Positions 33,541 through 44,599 of a DNA stretch of 64,000 nt are shown piece after piece. Each line of letters starts with the position of its first letter. The first letter of the stretch is position 1. A program made the translations under genes and the position numbers. Below the pieces are notes generated by a model. The model had not been told where the DNA came from. It searched no databases and was given only the letters and a program-made list of their open reading frames with translations. Source of the stretch: Notoacmeibacter sp. MSK16QG-6 (GTDB taxonomy: Bacteria > Pseudomonadota > Alphaproteobacteria > Rhizobiales > Rhizobiaceae); contig NZ_JAMYXM010000008.1 in the NCBI RefSeq assembly GCF_024158145.1, positions 1 to 64,000 on the forward strand, written 5' to 3'.

Positions 33541-35463
33541 TCATCTTCGGTCTTCCCGATGAAACCTGTTCGTCGCCACGACCGCTTTCATGTCGTCGCG
33601 CCGGAACCAAATCGCGCGCCCACATCGAAGCGGCGGATTGCCCGAAGTGAAAACGATTTGTTCGTCACCGCGCATGCGCAGCACTTCTTCGGGCAGGATC
33701 AGAGGCCGCGCCGCCAATTGCTTTGAGCGTGTTCGCGACGACCCCGACATCTGCGATGTCCGGCTCAACTGATCGACCTCGACGGTGGTATTGCCGCATC
33801 GCCGCGAGATGTATTCGGCGGTTTCCGGATCGTTGATCGCGGCGAACGAGACCCAGGACGCGCTCTCGAACCATTTCGATGTGGCGTCGCGACCGCCATA
33901 GGTCTCGCGCATCTGGCCGATCGACTGGAAAAGCAAGAGAAGGCTGATGCCATATTTGCGACCGGCGTCACGCGCCGTTTCGAGAATGCGCAGATAGCCG
34001 AGCCGCGCCACCTCATCGAGCAGGAACAACGTTCGGCCCTTCGTTTCGCCATTGCGATTGTAGATCGCGTTCAGCAATGCGCCGATGATCGTGCGCGCCA
34101 GGCCCGGATGGGCCTCGAGTGTTTTCAGGTCGAGGTTGACGAAGATGTCCGTCTTTCCGTTCGCGAGATCGTCGGTCGACAGGCTCGATCCGGACACCAG
34201 CGCCGCATAGTTCGGGTAGCTCAGCCAGTGGGTTTCCTTGATCGCGTTTGCATAAACGCCCGAAAAAGTTTCCGGCGTCATGTTCACGAAAGCGGCGACG
34301 TTCTCCCGTACGAATCCGGATTCCGAATTATCGTGAATTGACTGCAGCCGCTCGCGCAATTTCGGTTCGGGCTCGGACAGGTTCATGCGCACTTGGCGCA
34401 GCGTCTGATTTTCTTTTGCCGTATGCCCCGAGAGGCAGACATCGGCGATCAGCGCGGTGATGAGCTGCAGAGCGGAAGCGCGGAAGAAGTCGTCGCGCAT
34501 GGATGTCTGCCTGCCGACATCGGTGACCACCCAACTCGCCACGGCGACGACATCCTCTTCCTTCGTGCCGCCATAGCGGCCGATCCAGTCGAGCACATTG
34601 AAGCCGACCGAGGCACCCTTTGGACTGAGCACGAAGACCTCACGCCCGGCCTTGCGCCGATGATCGATGACCATCGGTGCGACTTCGTTGGATGGGTCGA
34701 GGGCCACCAGCCCGCCGCCCCATTTGAGTGCTGTGGGGATCGTGACCGACGTCGTTTTGAACCCGCCCGACCCGGCGAAGACGAGGCCGTGTGTCGATCC
34801 GAACGAAGCGTCGAAGCAGAGGAGCGGCGACTTCCCGCCGGCCCCCCAGGACTGTTTGTCATCGGCGCGGAACGTATGGCTCGCAACGCTGTCCTTGTCG
34901 ACCCGATAGGCCTCGCCCACAACGATCCCGCCATCTTCGCCAAACATCCGTTTCGCCTCGGCAAGTGACATCCAGTCCGCCGATCCGTGGATGGCGCGCT
35001 TGCCCGTCAGACGGCGTGGCTTCATGCTTGCGAAGGCGGCATCGCCGCGCAACGAAACGCGCAGGGCGAACATGCCGGCGATGAAGCAGACCATCGCGCC
35101 GATGCCGGTGGCGGGATCGGCATATTCGATCAGCCGGTGCCCATCGGGGAGCGCGTCCGCGAAACCACTGAGGCGCGAAAACTCGCGTATCCCACCGATC
35201 GCGACCACACTTATTGCCCCCACCAGCACACCGAGGCCAGCAGATTTGATTGCCATGGCGCCACGCGCTGCGAAGAGAAAGATTAGCCCGATGGCGGCGG
35301 CGGACACATAGGGCAGGGCGATGCCGATCCGCCCGAGCGTCTGTTGCGCCCCGGCCGAATTGCCGAACCGTGCCAACCAGGTTTCGGAGCCGGTGAGCCC
35401 GAGACACACAGCGATCATCAAGATGACCGGAGCGATCGCGAGGAGGGGCTTATTCAGGGTCAT
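33541..35463 (-). CDS. traG: Type IV coupling protein TraG (VirD4 family)
   Basis: The 640-residue coupling ATPase has N-terminal membrane spans (within 1-140), Walker [10 protein letters not shown] (about 239-247) and Walker [11 protein letters not shown]. TraG couples the relaxosome to the mating-pair channel at the inner membrane. It is the last gene of the leftward traC-traD-traG unit and overlaps traD by 14 bases. Length and order match Ti-type plasmids. Confidence 0.92.
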   Translation of the reverse strand: MTLNKPLLAIAPVILMIAVCLGLTGSETWLARFGNSAGAQQTLGRIGIALPYVSAAAIGLIFLFAARGAMAIKSAGLGVLVGAISVVAIGGIREFSRLSGFADALPDGHRLIEYADPATGIGAMVCFIAGMFALRVSLRGDAAFASMKPRRLTGKRAIHGSADWMSLAEAKRMFGEDGGIVVGEAYRVDKDSVASHTFRADDKQSWGAGGKSPLLCFDASFGSTHGLVFAGSGGFKTTSVTIPTALKWGGGLVALDPSNEVAPMVIDHRRKAGREVFVLSPKGASVGFNVLDWIGRYGGTKEEDVVAVASWVVTDVGRQTSMRDDFFRASALQLITALIADVCLSGHTAKENQTLRQVRMNLSEPEPKLRERLQSIHDNSESGFVRENVAAFVNMTPETFSGVYANAIKETHWLSYPNYAALVSGSSLSTDDLANGKTDIFVNLDLKTLEAHPGLARTIIGALLNAIYNRNGETKGRTLFLLDEVARLGYLRILETARDAGRKYGISLLLLFQSIGQMRETYGGRDATSKWFESASWVSFAAINDPETAEYISRRCGNTTVEVDQLSRTSQMSGSSRTRSKQLAARPLILPEEVLRMRGDEQIVFTSGNPPLRCGRAIWFRRDDMKAVVATNRFHREDRR

Positions 35464-35665
35464 TGGTAAACGCCTCCGATCCGATTGCCGTCAGCCGCTC
35501 CCGCTCCCCTTCGTCCGCTGTTATCCGGCTGACGCCGTCGATCAGCAGTCCGAGCAGGAGCGCCCGCTTCTCGTAGCGAAGACCAGCTTTGACGATCAGA
35601 CCGCCGAGCTGGATTTTTTCGCGCGTATCCTTCTTGCGCGCGTCGGACTGGCTTGCCTGTCGCAT
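35450..35665 (-). CDS. traD: Conjugal transfer protein TraD
   Basis: From ATG 35665 the product is 71 residues ([20 protein letters not shown], then [20 protein letters not shown]), the usual length of Ti-type TraD. The frame is open upstream to 35797 across traC, but that would overlap traC by about 128 bases, so I use the internal start, with GAGG nine bases before it. TraD is a small accessory transfer protein, possibly of the relaxosome. Confidence 0.78.
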   Translation of the reverse strand: MRQASQSDARKKDTREKIQLGGLIVKAGLRYEKRALLLGLLIDGVSRITADEGERERLTAIGSEAFTNDPE

Positions 35666-35669
35666 GCGC

Positions 35670-35933
35670 TCAAGCCTCGCTATTCGCGCCCGAAGACGCG
35701 CCAGCCGGGTTTTGCGTGGGCGGGGATTTCCGGGTCTCGCCGCCGCCGCCACGAAACCGTTTCGCCAAATCCGCGAAGGCTTGGACGAGCTTTGCATCGT
35801 CGATCTCGAGTTCTCCGAGACCGGCCTTGAACGCGAGCCGGCCGATGCGTTCGGCCTCGCGCGTTTCGGCGACTTTGAGCCGCTCCTGCATTCTGGCGAT
35901 GTCTTCCTTGATCTTCGATGAGGACTTTTTCAT
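35670..35933 (-). CDS. traC: Conjugal transfer protein TraC
   Basis: The 87-residue protein begins [20 protein letters not shown], a basic coiled helix, followed by [20 protein letters not shown] typical of Ti-type TraC. It probably binds near oriT as a relaxosome accessory. It is the first gene of the leftward transfer unit and starts next to the oriT candidate. Confidence 0.83.
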   Translation of the reverse strand: MKKSSSKIKEDIARMQERLKVAETREAERIGRLAFKAGLGELEIDDAKLVQAFADLAKRFRGGGGETRKSPPTQNPAGASSGANSEA

Positions 35934-36005
35934 TCCGTCTGCTCCCTGTTCTCGCGAATGGCTTTAAGCCATGAGCAGAATCGCCCGGGTGCGCGTTGAG
36001 CGCAT

Positions 36006-36110
36006 CCCGGCAGAAATGCCGGGTCGAGAGACCCGTCTCTTTGAGAGATCATCCCAGCGTTCCGAAGGAATGCGTCCAAGGGCGCAGTAATACGTCGCGA
36101 ACCGCGACGT
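36006..36110. other. oriT: oriT candidate between traC and traA
   Basis: The intergenic region between divergent traC and traA holds stacked inverted repeats: CCCGGC / GCCGGG (36006-36011, 36018-36023), GGGTC / GACCC (36021-36025, 36030-36034), AGAGAC / GTCTCT (36027-36032, 36035-36040) and ACGTCGCG / CGCGACGT (36092-36099, 36103-36110). TCCAAGGGCGCAGTAATACG (36075-36094) resembles the nic region of Ti/RSF1010-type oriTs. Position and structure agree with the site cut by the TraA relaxase. Confidence 0.8.
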
Positions 36111-36190
36111 GCTGCTGGCGGCACCTGATGGGGTAGGCCGCCATCCTCTCGGAACAAGGTTGGACTTGTTTCCCAGGAGCTTGATGGCCC

Positions 36191-39100
36191 GTGGCGATCA
36201 CGCATTTCACACCCCAGCTCATTTCGCGCGGAAATGGCTGCAGCGCGGTATTGTCGGCCGCCTATCGCCATTGCGCGAAGATGAGCCACGAGGCGGAAGC
36301 GCGCACGGTCGACTATTCCAACAAGAAGAACCTCGCTCACGAGGAGTTCCTGTTGCCACCCGATGCCCCGAAATGGGCGCGGGACATGATTGCCGATCGC
36401 TCCGTTGCTGGCGCAGCGGAAGCGTTCTGGAATGCCGTCGAAGCCTTCGAGAAACGCAGCGATGCCCAGCTCGCCAAGGAATTCATCATCGCCTTGCCCG
36501 TCGAGCTCAACCGGGACCAGAACGTCGCCCTGGTTCGGCAGTTCGTCTCCGAGCAAGTTCTAGCTCGTGGTCAGGTTGCCGACTGGGTCTTCCACGACGA
36601 TCCGGGCAATCCGCACATCCACCTGATGACCACCCTACGCCCCCTGACCGAAGACGGTTTCGGGTCCAAGAAGGTCGCGGTGATGGGGCCGGATGGTCGG
36701 CCGGTTCGGCTCAAAACCGGAAAAATCCAGTACAAGCTCTGGTCCGGCGAGAAGCCAGAATTCCTCGAACAACGGCAAAGATGGCTCGATCTGCAGAACC
36801 ACCACCTTGCCCTTGCCGGTTTGGAAATCCGTGTCGATGGCCGCTCCTACGCCGAGCGCGGCATCGACATCGAGCCGACAACCCATATCGGTGTTGGCGC
36901 CAAGGCGCTGCAGCGCAAGGCCGAGACCAAGGCGAGCGCCATCGATCTCGAACGGCTCACCCTGCATGAGGTGCAACGGCAAAAGAACGCCGCGCGCATC
37001 GAGGCCCGTCCCGAGCTGGTGCTCGACATTCTTACCTCGGAAAAGAGCGTCTTCGATCAGCGCGACATCGCCAAGGTCCTGCACCGCTACATCGACGATC
37101 CGGAGAGCTTCCAGCGGCTTCTCGCGCGTATCACGGAAAGCCCGGATTGCCTGAAGCTCGCCGATGAGACCATCGACTTCGCGACAGGCGCCCGTGTCCT
37201 GGCGCGGCTGACCACACCGGCGATGATCCGGCTCGAGGCCGAAATGGTCAGCCGCGCGGACTGGCTCTCGGAAAAGAGCGGGTTTGCGGTCCGGGCAAAG
37301 GTTTTGGAAGCCGTCTTCGGCCGGCACGAGCGGCTGTCGGATGAGCAGCGGACGGCCATCGAGCATGTGGCGGGCGCCGAGCGCGTCGCAACGGTCGTCG
37401 GCCGGGCAGGGGCCGGCAAGACCACGATGATGAAGGCTGCCCGCGAGGCTTGGGAACTGGCCGGGTTCAAAGTCGTCGGTGGCGCGCTTGCGGGCAAGGC
37501 GGCCGAGGGTTTGGAGAAAGAGGCGGGCATTCCCTCACGTACGCTCGCCTCCTGGGAGCTGGGTTGGCAACAGGGCCGCCGGCGTCTCGATGACAAGACA
37601 GTCTTCGTTCTCGACGAGGCGGGCATGGTGTCGTCCCGCCAGATGGCGACCTTCGTAGAAGCGGTCACCAAGTCGGGCGCGAAATTGATCCTGGTCGGTG
37701 ACGCCGAGCAGCTGCAGCCGATCGAGGCGGGTGCTGCGTTCCGGGCGATCGTCGAACGTACCGGCTACGCCGAGCTCGAAACTATCTATCGCCAGAATGA
37801 ACCATGGATGCGGGCGGCGTCGCTCGATCTTGCCCGTGGGCGAGTGAAGGAAGCGCTCGCCACGTATCGCGCGAAGGGCAAGCTGATTTCGCAAACGCTG
37901 AAGGCCGATGCGATCGAAACCCTCATTGCCGACTGGAACCGGAACTATGATCCGGTGAAGTCGACTTTGATCCTTGCGCATCTCCGCCGTGACGTCCGCC
38001 AGCTCAATACAATGGCCCGCGAAAAACTCGTTGACCGCGGGCTCATCAAGGAGGGGCACGCCTTCAGGACCGAGGACGGCGAGCGCAAGTTTGCGGCTGG
38101 CGACCAGATCGTTTTCCTCAAGAACGAGGGGTCGCTCGGCGTCAAGAACGGCATGATCGGCAAGGTCGTCGAGGCGGCGCCCGGCAGTATCGTCGCGACG
38201 ATCGGGAGCGGGGAGGGGGCCACACAGGTCACCGTCGACCAGCGCTTCTACCGAAACCTCGATCATGGCTACGCCACCACGATCCACAAGTCGCAGGGCG
38301 CGACCGTCGACCGTGTGAAGGTGCTGGCTTCGCTCTCGCTCGACCGGCACCTGACCTATGTCGCGATGACCCGGCATCGGGAAGACATGGCGCTCTATTA
38401 CGGCAGCCGGTCCTTCCATCTCGCCGGCGGGCTCGAGAAGCTGCTCTCCCGCAAGAACGCCAAGGAGGTCACGCTCGATTATGCGGGCGGGCGCTTCTAC
38501 GCCCATGCGCTTCGCTTCGCCAATAATCGCGGTCTGCACCTCGTGCGTGTCGCGCGAACTCTGATGCGCGACCGGGTTCAATGGACGATCCGGCAGAAAC
38601 AGAAACTCGTCGATCTCGGCCTCCGGCTTCGGACCGCCGGCGCGCGCCTGGGCATGGTCGATGAACCGCTTCACCAATCCCCGCAATCAGTCAGAAAGGC
38701 CGCGCCGATGGTCAAGGGCATTTCCAGTTTCACCATGTCGGTCACCGACGCTGCGGACGAGAAGCTGCAATCCGATCCGGCTTTGCAGAAGCAATGGGAC
38801 AATTTCTCCGACCGCATTCGTCTCGTCTATGCGGATCCCGAAAGCGCCTTCAAGGCCATGCGCATGGAGGCCGTTGTCGAAGACCCGAATATTGCCCGTC
38901 AGCGGCTGGGTGAGATCGAGCGGAATGCGCCCAGCTTCGGCGCGCTCAAGGGTCGGGAGGGGTTACTGGCAAGCCGCGCTGATCGGGAAGATCGGCGCGT
39001 GGCGGAAGTCAACGTCCCGGCACTGCGCAAGGACCTCGAACGCTATCTCGACATGAGGCAGAGGGCGACGGCCAAGTACAGGCTGGAAGAGGAAGGTCAC

Positions 39101-39502
39101 CGCAAACGCACCTCGATCGATATCCCGTCCCTGTCGCCGGCGGCGGCGCGCGCCATGGAAAAGGTCCGCGACGCTATCGATCGCAACGATCTGCCGGCCG
39201 CGCTCGGATTTGCGCTGGCCGACCGCATGGTGAAGGCCGAACTCGACACCTTCAACAAGGCGGTCTCTGATCGGTTCGGGGAGCGGACGTTGCTCGGCAA
39301 TGCAGCCAAAACTCCGTCGGGCTCGACTTTCGACAAGTCGGCCCAGGGCATGTCGCCCGGTGACCGGGAAAAACTCAGCAGCGCTTGGCCGACCATGCGC
39401 GCCGGCCAGCAACTGGCCGCTCACGAGCGCACCCAAGAGGCCCTGAAGCAGTCCGAGGCGATGCGGCAAACCCAGACCAAGAGCCAGGGGCTGAAACAGT
39501 GA
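36191..39502 (+). CDS. traA: Ti-type conjugative relaxase/helicase TraA
   Basis: The 1,103-residue protein starts at GTG 36191 ([16 protein letters not shown]). The N-terminal MobA/MobL relaxase domain has a candidate catalytic tyrosine near residue 25 ([10 protein letters not shown]) and the metal-binding HIHL of [14 protein letters not shown] RecD-like helicase follows with [21 protein letters not shown] and [11 protein letters not shown]. The C-terminal third is charged and helical. It nicks oriT, binds the 5' end and unwinds the strand in transfer. The order traA-traF-traB-traH matches Ti plasmids. Confidence 0.93.
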   Translation: MAITHFTPQLISRGNGCSAVLSAAYRHCAKMSHEAEARTVDYSNKKNLAHEEFLLPPDAPKWARDMIADRSVAGAAEAFWNAVEAFEKRSDAQLAKEFIIALPVELNRDQNVALVRQFVSEQVLARGQVADWVFHDDPGNPHIHLMTTLRPLTEDGFGSKKVAVMGPDGRPVRLKTGKIQYKLWSGEKPEFLEQRQRWLDLQNHHLALAGLEIRVDGRSYAERGIDIEPTTHIGVGAKALQRKAETKASAIDLERLTLHEVQRQKNAARIEARPELVLDILTSEKSVFDQRDIAKVLHRYIDDPESFQRLLARITESPDCLKLADETIDFATGARVLARLTTPAMIRLEAEMVSRADWLSEKSGFAVRAKVLEAVFGRHERLSDEQRTAIEHVAGAERVATVVGRAGAGKTTMMKAAREAWELAGFKVVGGALAGKAAEGLEKEAGIPSRTLASWELGWQQGRRRLDDKTVFVLDEAGMVSSRQMATFVEAVTKSGAKLILVGDAEQLQPIEAGAAFRAIVERTGYAELETIYRQNEPWMRAASLDLARGRVKEALATYRAKGKLISQTLKADAIETLIADWNRNYDPVKSTLILAHLRRDVRQLNTMAREKLVDRGLIKEGHAFRTEDGERKFAAGDQIVFLKNEGSLGVKNGMIGKVVEAAPGSIVATIGSGEGATQVTVDQRFYRNLDHGYATTIHKSQGATVDRVKVLASLSLDRHLTYVAMTRHREDMALYYGSRSFHLAGGLEKLLSRKNAKEVTLDYAGGRFYAHALRFANNRGLHLVRVARTLMRDRVQWTIRQKQKLVDLGLRLRTAGARLGMVDEPLHQSPQSVRKAAPMVKGISSFTMSVTDAADEKLQSDPALQKQWDNFSDRIRLVYADPESAFKAMRMEAVVEDPNIARQRLGEIERNAPSFGALKGREGLLASRADREDRRVAEVNVPALRKDLERYLDMRQRATAKYRLEEEGHRKRTSIDIPSLSPAAARAMEKVRDAIDRNDLPAALGFALADRMVKAELDTFNKAVSDRFGERTLLGNAAKTPSGSTFDKSAQGMSPGDREKLSSAWPTMRAGQQLAAHERTQEALKQSEAMRQTQTKSQGLKQ

Positions 39503-40029
39503 GTCGGCGGCGCCGGATCGTCATCGTTGCCGTTCTCACTTGCATCCCTTTGGCGCTGTTCGGCTTGGGCTACGGCGCCGGGTTCCGGATCAATCTGACA
39601 CCGAGCTATCCGCTCGGGCTTTGGCGGATCGAGACGCTGAACCGCGAGGTCCGGGCCGGGGATCGGGTGTTCATTTGCCCGCCACTGACCGAGACGTTTC
39701 GGCAGGCTCGGAAACGCGGCTATGTGCGGCGCGGCTTCTGCCCCGGCTGGCTCAGTCCGCTGATCAAGACCGTCGTGGCGCTGCCCGGACAGTCGGTCGA
39801 GATCGGCACATCCGTTGCGATCGATGGCCTTGCACTTCCGCAATCCGCGATTCAGCCGCGTGACGGATCGGGCCGAGAGCTCACGCCCGATCCCGGCGGA
39901 GTCGTGCCCCCCGACACGCTGTTTCTTCATTCGACATTCAGAGGTTCATATGACTCGCGCTACTTTGGGCCGATACCGGCTACCGGCGTTCTCGGATTGG
40001 CAAAACCGGTTTTCACCTTCGCGCCGTAG
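39499..40029 (+). CDS. traF: Conjugal transfer protein TraF, signal-peptidase-like protease
   Basis: From GTG 39499, overlapping the traA stop as GTGA, the product is 176 residues with one N-terminal membrane span. It carries the S26 peptidase-like serine in [11 protein letters not shown] (S36) and the lysine in [11 protein letters not shown] (K90). TraF of RP4 processes and cyclises the pilin; the same role is likely here with the TrbC pilin, which lies outside the window. The end overlaps the traB start by 80 bases. Confidence 0.88.
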   Translation: MSRRRRIVIVAVLTCIPLALFGLGYGAGFRINLTPSYPLGLWRIETLNREVRAGDRVFICPPLTETFRQARKRGYVRRGFCPGWLSPLIKTVVALPGQSVEIGTSVAIDGLALPQSAIQPRDGSGRELTPDPGGVVPPDTLFLHSTFRGSYDSRYFGPIPATGVLGLAKPVFTFAP

Positions 40030-41182
40030 CATAGTCACCGCGGTCATGTTCATCGCCGCCGCCATCGTGGGCGCAATCGGATGGAGCGGCGAAGTGCTTC
40101 TGCTTCCTGTCACGTGCCTCTTTCCCGCACTCTGGGCGTTCGCCCCCACACGGCTGGTCGCAGGCCTGGTTTCGATGGCGTATTTCATGGCGGCTTCGAG
40201 AGGCTTGCCGGTCGGCGTATCGATTTTCTACGCGAGCGATATCTGGGTGGGGCTCGGTCTCTGGATCGCCGCGTCAACGATGTTCGTGTTGGTGCATACG
40301 ATCCTTTGGTCGCCGAAGTCTGGATGGCATCGGCCGCTGCGATATCTGGCGGCGTGTGCGCTGATGAGCGTGCCGCCCTTCGGAATTGTCGGGTGGGCGA
40401 GCCCGATTACCGCGGCCGGCGTGCTCTTTCCCGGTTGGGGCTGGGTAGGACTGGCGGCCACGGCCGCCGGCCTCTCGGCGATGACCACACGAGTCTGGCC
40501 GCTGGCCGGTGTCGCAATGGGCGTGGCCTTTGCGCATTCCGCCTTCACATGGACCGATCCCGAGCCGCCGGAGGGATGGGTCGGAATTGACACGACTTTC
40601 GATTATCAGGTCGCCGGCGAACATGCCGACTACGCTCAACACTTGGCGACGATCACCCTCGTCAGACGCGCCGTGGAGAGTGGCGCCGGCACAGTTGTTC
40701 TGCCTGAAAGCGCGCTCGGGATCTGGACTCCGACCACCGAGCGACTGTGGTCCCGAAACCTCGCCGACCTTGATGTGGTCGTCGCCGGCGGCGCCGTTGT
40801 CATCAATGAGAGCGGCTATGACAACGTCATGATCGAGCTGACAGGCGAGGGGGCGAGGGTACTCTACCGGGAACGAATGCCGGTGCCGGTTTCGATGTGG
40901 CGGCCATGGGCACCCGGAGGCGCATCGGCGCAGTTCTTCGGTAATCCAACCGGCAGATTTGCCGGGGCGTCGATCGCGCCCCTGATCTGCTATGAGCAGC
41001 TCATCGTGTGGCCGATCCTGCAGTCCATGCTGCTTGGCCCGGATGTCATCGTGGCGACCGGCAATGGCTGGTGGACCGGCGAGACCAACATCGTTCCGAT
41101 CCAGAAAGCGAGCGCCAGGGCGTGGGCGGCGCTGCTCGGGCTGCCCCTCGTCATCGCCTTCAACACCCGATGGGATCTATGA
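39950..41182 (+). CDS. traB: Conjugal transfer protein TraB, nitrilase-fold membrane protein
   Basis: The 410-residue protein has about six or seven N-terminal membrane spans and a C-terminal carbon-nitrogen hydrolase-like domain with VVLPESALG (glutamate) and APLICYEQL (cysteine), the layout of apolipoprotein N-acyltransferase. ATG 39950 has AGAGG upstream and lies inside traF. TraB raises transfer efficiency in Ti plasmids, mechanism unclear. A longer frame from 39815 is traF shadow. Confidence 0.85.
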   Translation: MTRATLGRYRLPAFSDWQNRFSPSRRSIVTAVMFIAAAIVGAIGWSGEVLLLPVTCLFPALWAFAPTRLVAGLVSMAYFMAASRGLPVGVSIFYASDIWVGLGLWIAASTMFVLVHTILWSPKSGWHRPLRYLAACALMSVPPFGIVGWASPITAAGVLFPGWGWVGLAATAAGLSAMTTRVWPLAGVAMGVAFAHSAFTWTDPEPPEGWVGIDTTFDYQVAGEHADYAQHLATITLVRRAVESGAGTVVLPESALGIWTPTTERLWSRNLADLDVVVAGGAVVINESGYDNVMIELTGEGARVLYRERMPVPVSMWRPWAPGGASAQFFGNPTGRFAGASIAPLICYEQLIVWPILQSMLLGPDVIVATGNGWWTGETNIVPIQKASARAWAALLGLPLVIAFNTRWDL

Positions 41183-41183
41183 A

Positions 41184-41777
41184 ATGATCGACGTCGACCT
41201 CATTCAGCAATGCGCCGATCCGCGCCTCGAAGTGGCGATTGTGCAGCAATTCGTGGTCGAGATGAATGCGCCGGACCATCTCACGATCCGCGTGTTCCAG
41301 GGCGAGAAGATGATCCTTGTCCCGGCTCCGAAATCGGCCGAGGAGGCGGTCGAGACCACCCGGCAATGGGTGGGCAAGGCAAATGTCAGGGTAGGGCTGA
41401 CCCAATATCCGGCCGGGCTCGGAATTGCAGATGCTGCGGAGATCGGCCTCGAGCTCTTCGATACCTGCGAAAACCTTCGGCTCGGCACGGAGCTGTTCGG
41501 GAAGGTTCTTCGGATCGTCGGCGAGCGGGATGAGGAGGGCGAAGCGTCGCAATTTGAGATGGCGGTAAAGGCGTATTTCACTGGGTGGTTCGAGGGGGAG
41601 CAGGTTTTCTATGCAGATGAACCCGACAAAGCGCACTTCGCCGTTAGTCGGCCGGCTGATATGGGACTGCCGCAATCTGAGTCGATGACTGAACAGATTC
41701 CCATTGATAGCTCGGACCCCAACGCAGCAGGAATTCGCGTCGATCTGTCGATACTGAACCTCCCTCTGAAAAACTGA
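41184..41777 (+). CDS. traH: Conjugal transfer protein TraH
   Basis: The 197-residue protein begins MIDVDLIQQCADPRLEVAIV and includes QFVVEMNAPDHLTIRVFQGE, features I recognise from Ti-type TraH, which often also shows weak similarity to lytic transglycosylase-linked proteins. It starts one base after the traB stop. It ends the rightward tra unit and converges with a LysR gene. Confidence 0.82.
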   Translation: MIDVDLIQQCADPRLEVAIVQQFVVEMNAPDHLTIRVFQGEKMILVPAPKSAEEAVETTRQWVGKANVRVGLTQYPAGLGIADAAEIGLELFDTCENLRLGTELFGKVLRIVGERDEEGEASQFEMAVKAYFTGWFEGEQVFYADEPDKAHFAVSRPADMGLPQSESMTEQIPIDSSDPNAAGIRVDLSILNLPLKN

Positions 41778-41852
41778 TTCAACGGATTTCGACTCAAACC
41801 AAAAAATCTCGAACGCAATTTGGTCCAAGTTCCAGCGGCGACCTGGTAGTTC

Positions 41853-42770
41853 TCAACTGGACCGAATGGATCTCAGGAAGCCAAGCTCCTGCTCAAAAGC
41901 CTTCTGAAACTGTGCCTGGACAGCAGAGTTCCGTGAGGATGGCGATGTCACGGAAAGAAATGTAAAATCCAGATCCTCCTTGAGACGTTTCACTATTCCG
42001 CCGTTTTCCGCGAACCACGAAGCGGTGAACGCGTCAACGATGCCGGAACCTAGCCCGGCGCGAACGAACTCGGCGATCGACAACGCCCAGTGCGAGTCAA
42101 TCCGAACATTTCGCGTTACATTGAGAGATGCAAAAAGAGAATCTGACTTCAGCCGGCTAGCGGTGCCGTCCGCAGTTGCTATCGAGTCTTCTCCCTCGAG
42201 ATCCGCTACGGAGACCAGTTCGGCGCTTTCCAGGCGGTGCCCAGGAGGAAGCAGACAGAAACAGGGAACCGACATAACCGGCCCTGTTTGTACGCGCGAC
42301 GTGTTGATGTGGGACTGCGGAAATCCGAGATCGCAGAGGCCCGAAGCCACCAGATCAACTATCTCGTCGGAATTGTAGACACTCACTGAAAGTTCGAGTT
42401 CCTGGCTACCGTCGTAAAGCCGTTTTGCGACCTTGGCGATAAAGCTGGATGCCATTGTGGGTTGCACCGCGACCCGAAGGCTACCCCTTAATCCAGCCTT
42501 TATCCTTCGCGCGGCACGGGTTATTGACTCTAGGCCGCTATAGCTTCTTTCGACCTCAGTGTAGAGCGCAAAAGCATCATCCGTAGGGCTGAATTTTCCT
42601 TGTCGCCTTTCGAAGAGGGAGATCTCGAGTTCTTGTTCGAGCTGGGTGATGATCTTCGATACTGCGGGTTGTGTGACCGAGAGCATGCGCGCAGCCTCTG
42701 TCATCGACTTGCTAAGCATGAGCGCGCGAAACGCCTCTATCTGTCGATGAGTTGGACGCATTTCCGCCAT
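41853..42770 (-). CDS. LysR-type transcriptional regulator of the amino-acid uptake genes
   Basis: The 305-residue protein begins MAEMRPTHRQIEAFRALMLS and has the LysR winged helix (MTEAARMLSVTQPAVSKIIT, about 23-42), then a periplasmic-binding-protein-like effector domain from about residue 90. It is divergent from the ABC transporter at 42981, and dyads suited to LysR binding lie between them. The effector domain resembles those of regulators of opine and amino acid catabolism, but ligand identity is unknown. Its base composition is AT-richer than the tra genes. Confidence 0.87.
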   Translation of the reverse strand: MAEMRPTHRQIEAFRALMLSKSMTEAARMLSVTQPAVSKIITQLEQELEISLFERRQGKFSPTDDAFALYTEVERSYSGLESITRAARRIKAGLRGSLRVAVQPTMASSFIAKVAKRLYDGSQELELSVSVYNSDEIVDLVASGLCDLGFPQSHINTSRVQTGPVMSVPCFCLLPPGHRLESAELVSVADLEGEDSIATADGTASRLKSDSLFASLNVTRNVRIDSHWALSIAEFVRAGLGSGIVDAFTASWFAENGGIVKRLKEDLDFTFLSVTSPSSRNSAVQAQFQKAFEQELGFLRSIRSS

Positions 42771-42795
42771 TTACAATCCCCGCAATATGAGCTGA

Positions 42796-42851
42796 AGTGA
42801 TATCTTTATCACTATTTATTCTTTGACATTATTATTTGTGTCAAGAGAATG
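42796..42851 (+). promoter_or_regulatory. LysR-type operator and promoter of the transporter operon
   Basis: AGTGATA (42796-42802) and TATCACT (42807-42813) form a perfect inverted repeat of T-N11-A type. TTGACA (42823-42828) could be a -35 element, with a weak -10, GAGAAT, at 42846-42851. TTGACA also pairs with TGTCAA (42839-42844) as a second dyad. Confidence 0.55.
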
Positions 42852-42980
42852 ATGCAGATGGGGGCTGCTCGCCGGATTGGCATTAGACGACACTGCTCCC
42901 TGTTTAGACTGCTCGTCCACGGAGCGGACCCCGTTCTCGGCTGAAGCAATAATATTATCCAACAGGAGGTGAACAGAAAA

Positions 42981-43829
42981 ATGGAATACAAAAGCAAAAG
43001 ACGCGCGGTGCGCGGCATTCTTACTGCGGTATTATTTGCGGTTGGAGGCGCTGGCGCAGCACTGGCGCAGGATCTGCCACCCATTCCCGAAGCGATCAAA
43101 GAAGCTGGTGTCCTCAAGGTGGGAACGAAATGCGACTACCCGCCTGACGGCTATCTCGACAATTCGGGTAACCCGATCGGCATTGAAGTCGCGATGGGGC
43201 ACCAGATTGCGAAATACGCATTTGGAGACGACGCCAAGGCGCAGATCATTTGTGTGACGAGTGCCAATCGTATTCCGCTCCTGGTTGGCGGACAGGTCGA
43301 TCTCGTATTTGCGACCATGGGTATCACCGCCGAACGTGCCGAAGTTATCGACTTCACCCAACCATACGCGTGGTCCTCGTCCGGCATGGTCGTGCTGGCG
43401 GACAACCCCATCAACTCTTTGTCGGAACTGGACGGGAAGAAAATCGCCTTGGTCAAGGGTGCATGGCAGATCGACTACTTCAAGAAGAACTATCCGGAAA
43501 TCGGACAGTTGCTGTTCGACACGGCATCGGAAAGCCTGCAGGCACTGATGACCGGCTACGTCGATGGGTACGCGCATGACACGCCGGTGCTGATGACCTT
43601 GGCGCTGAACAACTCGAAGATCCGTCTCATCGACGAGTCCTACAACATCGGCCAGCGCGGTGGAGGTGTCCGCAAGGGCGAAACCGAATGGCTGGATTTC
43701 GTGAACGCCTCCCTGACCAAGATGGCTGACGAAGGCAAGTTCAAGGATTGGCTGACCGAATTCGCCGACGACGAAAATCTCGATGTGAAACTGAACTTCT
43801 GGGACATGTCCAAGAAGCCGGCGGAGTGA
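42981..43829 (+). CDS. ABC transporter substrate-binding protein, polar amino acid type
   Basis: The 282-residue protein begins MEYKSKRRAVRGILTAVLFA, a signal peptide cleaved near AALAQD. The mature protein has the family 3 solute-binding layout: GVLKVGTKCDYPP, VDLVFATMGITAERAEVIDF and IALVKGAWQ. It captures an amino acid or derivative in the periplasm. ATG 42981 has AGGAGGT ten bases upstream. It heads the operon with two permeases, lyase and ATPase. Confidence 0.88.
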   Translation: MEYKSKRRAVRGILTAVLFAVGGAGAALAQDLPPIPEAIKEAGVLKVGTKCDYPPDGYLDNSGNPIGIEVAMGHQIAKYAFGDDAKAQIICVTSANRIPLLVGGQVDLVFATMGITAERAEVIDFTQPYAWSSSGMVVLADNPINSLSELDGKKIALVKGAWQIDYFKKNYPEIGQLLFDTASESLQALMTGYVDGYAHDTPVLMTLALNNSKIRLIDESYNIGQRGGGVRKGETEWLDFVNASLTKMADEGKFKDWLTEFADDENLDVKLNFWDMSKKPAE

Positions 43830-43916
43830 AGCCAGGTATCGCCGAGCAGAACCTTGGCAACGGGGATGGGCTCTCCTCCCGAGCCCATCCCCATCTTTAA
43901 GAAGCGTGGACCTTAG

Positions 43917-44588
43917 ATGAACTATAACTTCAGTTTTCCATATATTTGGGGTGCGACGCCCGACTTGCTCGATGGCTTATGGATGACATTGCTCATCAGT
44001 TTGCTTTCGATTGCGATATCAGTCGTGATTGGCGTCGTTGGAGCAGGCCTCCGCGTTTTCCAGGTTCCGATTCTTTCTCAACTGGTCGCCGCATACGTCA
44101 ACTTCATTCGTTCCACGCCGTTGTTGGTGCAGATCTTTTTCATTTTCTTTGGTTTAGCCGAGTTTGGGATCCGCCTTGGCGGCTTTTGGTCTGGTATTTT
44201 GGCGCTGTCTTTGTGGGGTGGCGCTTACAATACGGAAAACGTTCGTGGCGGACTGTCGGCGGTCGACAAGGGTCAGCGTGAAGCGGCCTATTCGCTGGGG
44301 CTCCGCCCGCTGCACTATCTTCGCCACGTTGCGCTGCCCATCGGGTTACGAGTCAGTATTCCTGCAATGCTGAATACCGCCGTGTCAGTGCTGAAGAACT
44401 CTTCGTACCTTCAAGCGATCGGTGTCGCTGAGTTGACATTCGTCGCAATGAACCGTGTCGCTACAGATTTCCGCACACTCGAGATGTTTCTAGCGATCGG
44501 CGCAATGTACTTGGCCATCGTCTTAGTCCTCTCAGCGGCGGTTCGCCGGCTGGAAGCGGTCCTCCAAAAGCCATTTAGAACCGCGTGA
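43917..44588 (+). CDS. Amino acid ABC transporter permease, first subunit
   Basis: The 223-residue HisM/GlnP-type permease has about five spans, VNFIRSTPLLVQIFFIFFG near its N-terminal third and the EAA-like loop QREAAYSLGLRPLHYLRHVA. It pairs with the next permease to form the channel. It starts 87 bases after the binding protein gene. Confidence 0.88.
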   Translation: MNYNFSFPYIWGATPDLLDGLWMTLLISLLSIAISVVIGVVGAGLRVFQVPILSQLVAAYVNFIRSTPLLVQIFFIFFGLAEFGIRLGGFWSGILALSLWGGAYNTENVRGGLSAVDKGQREAAYSLGLRPLHYLRHVALPIGLRVSIPAMLNTAVSVLKNSSYLQAIGVAELTFVAMNRVATDFRTLEMFLAIGAMYLAIVLVLSAAVRRLEAVLQKPFRTA

Positions 44589-44599
44589 GGAGGAGCCAC

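Noticed and set aside
37535-38686. Minus-strand frame of 383 residues opposite traA
   Set aside because: Shadow of the relaxase-helicase frame.
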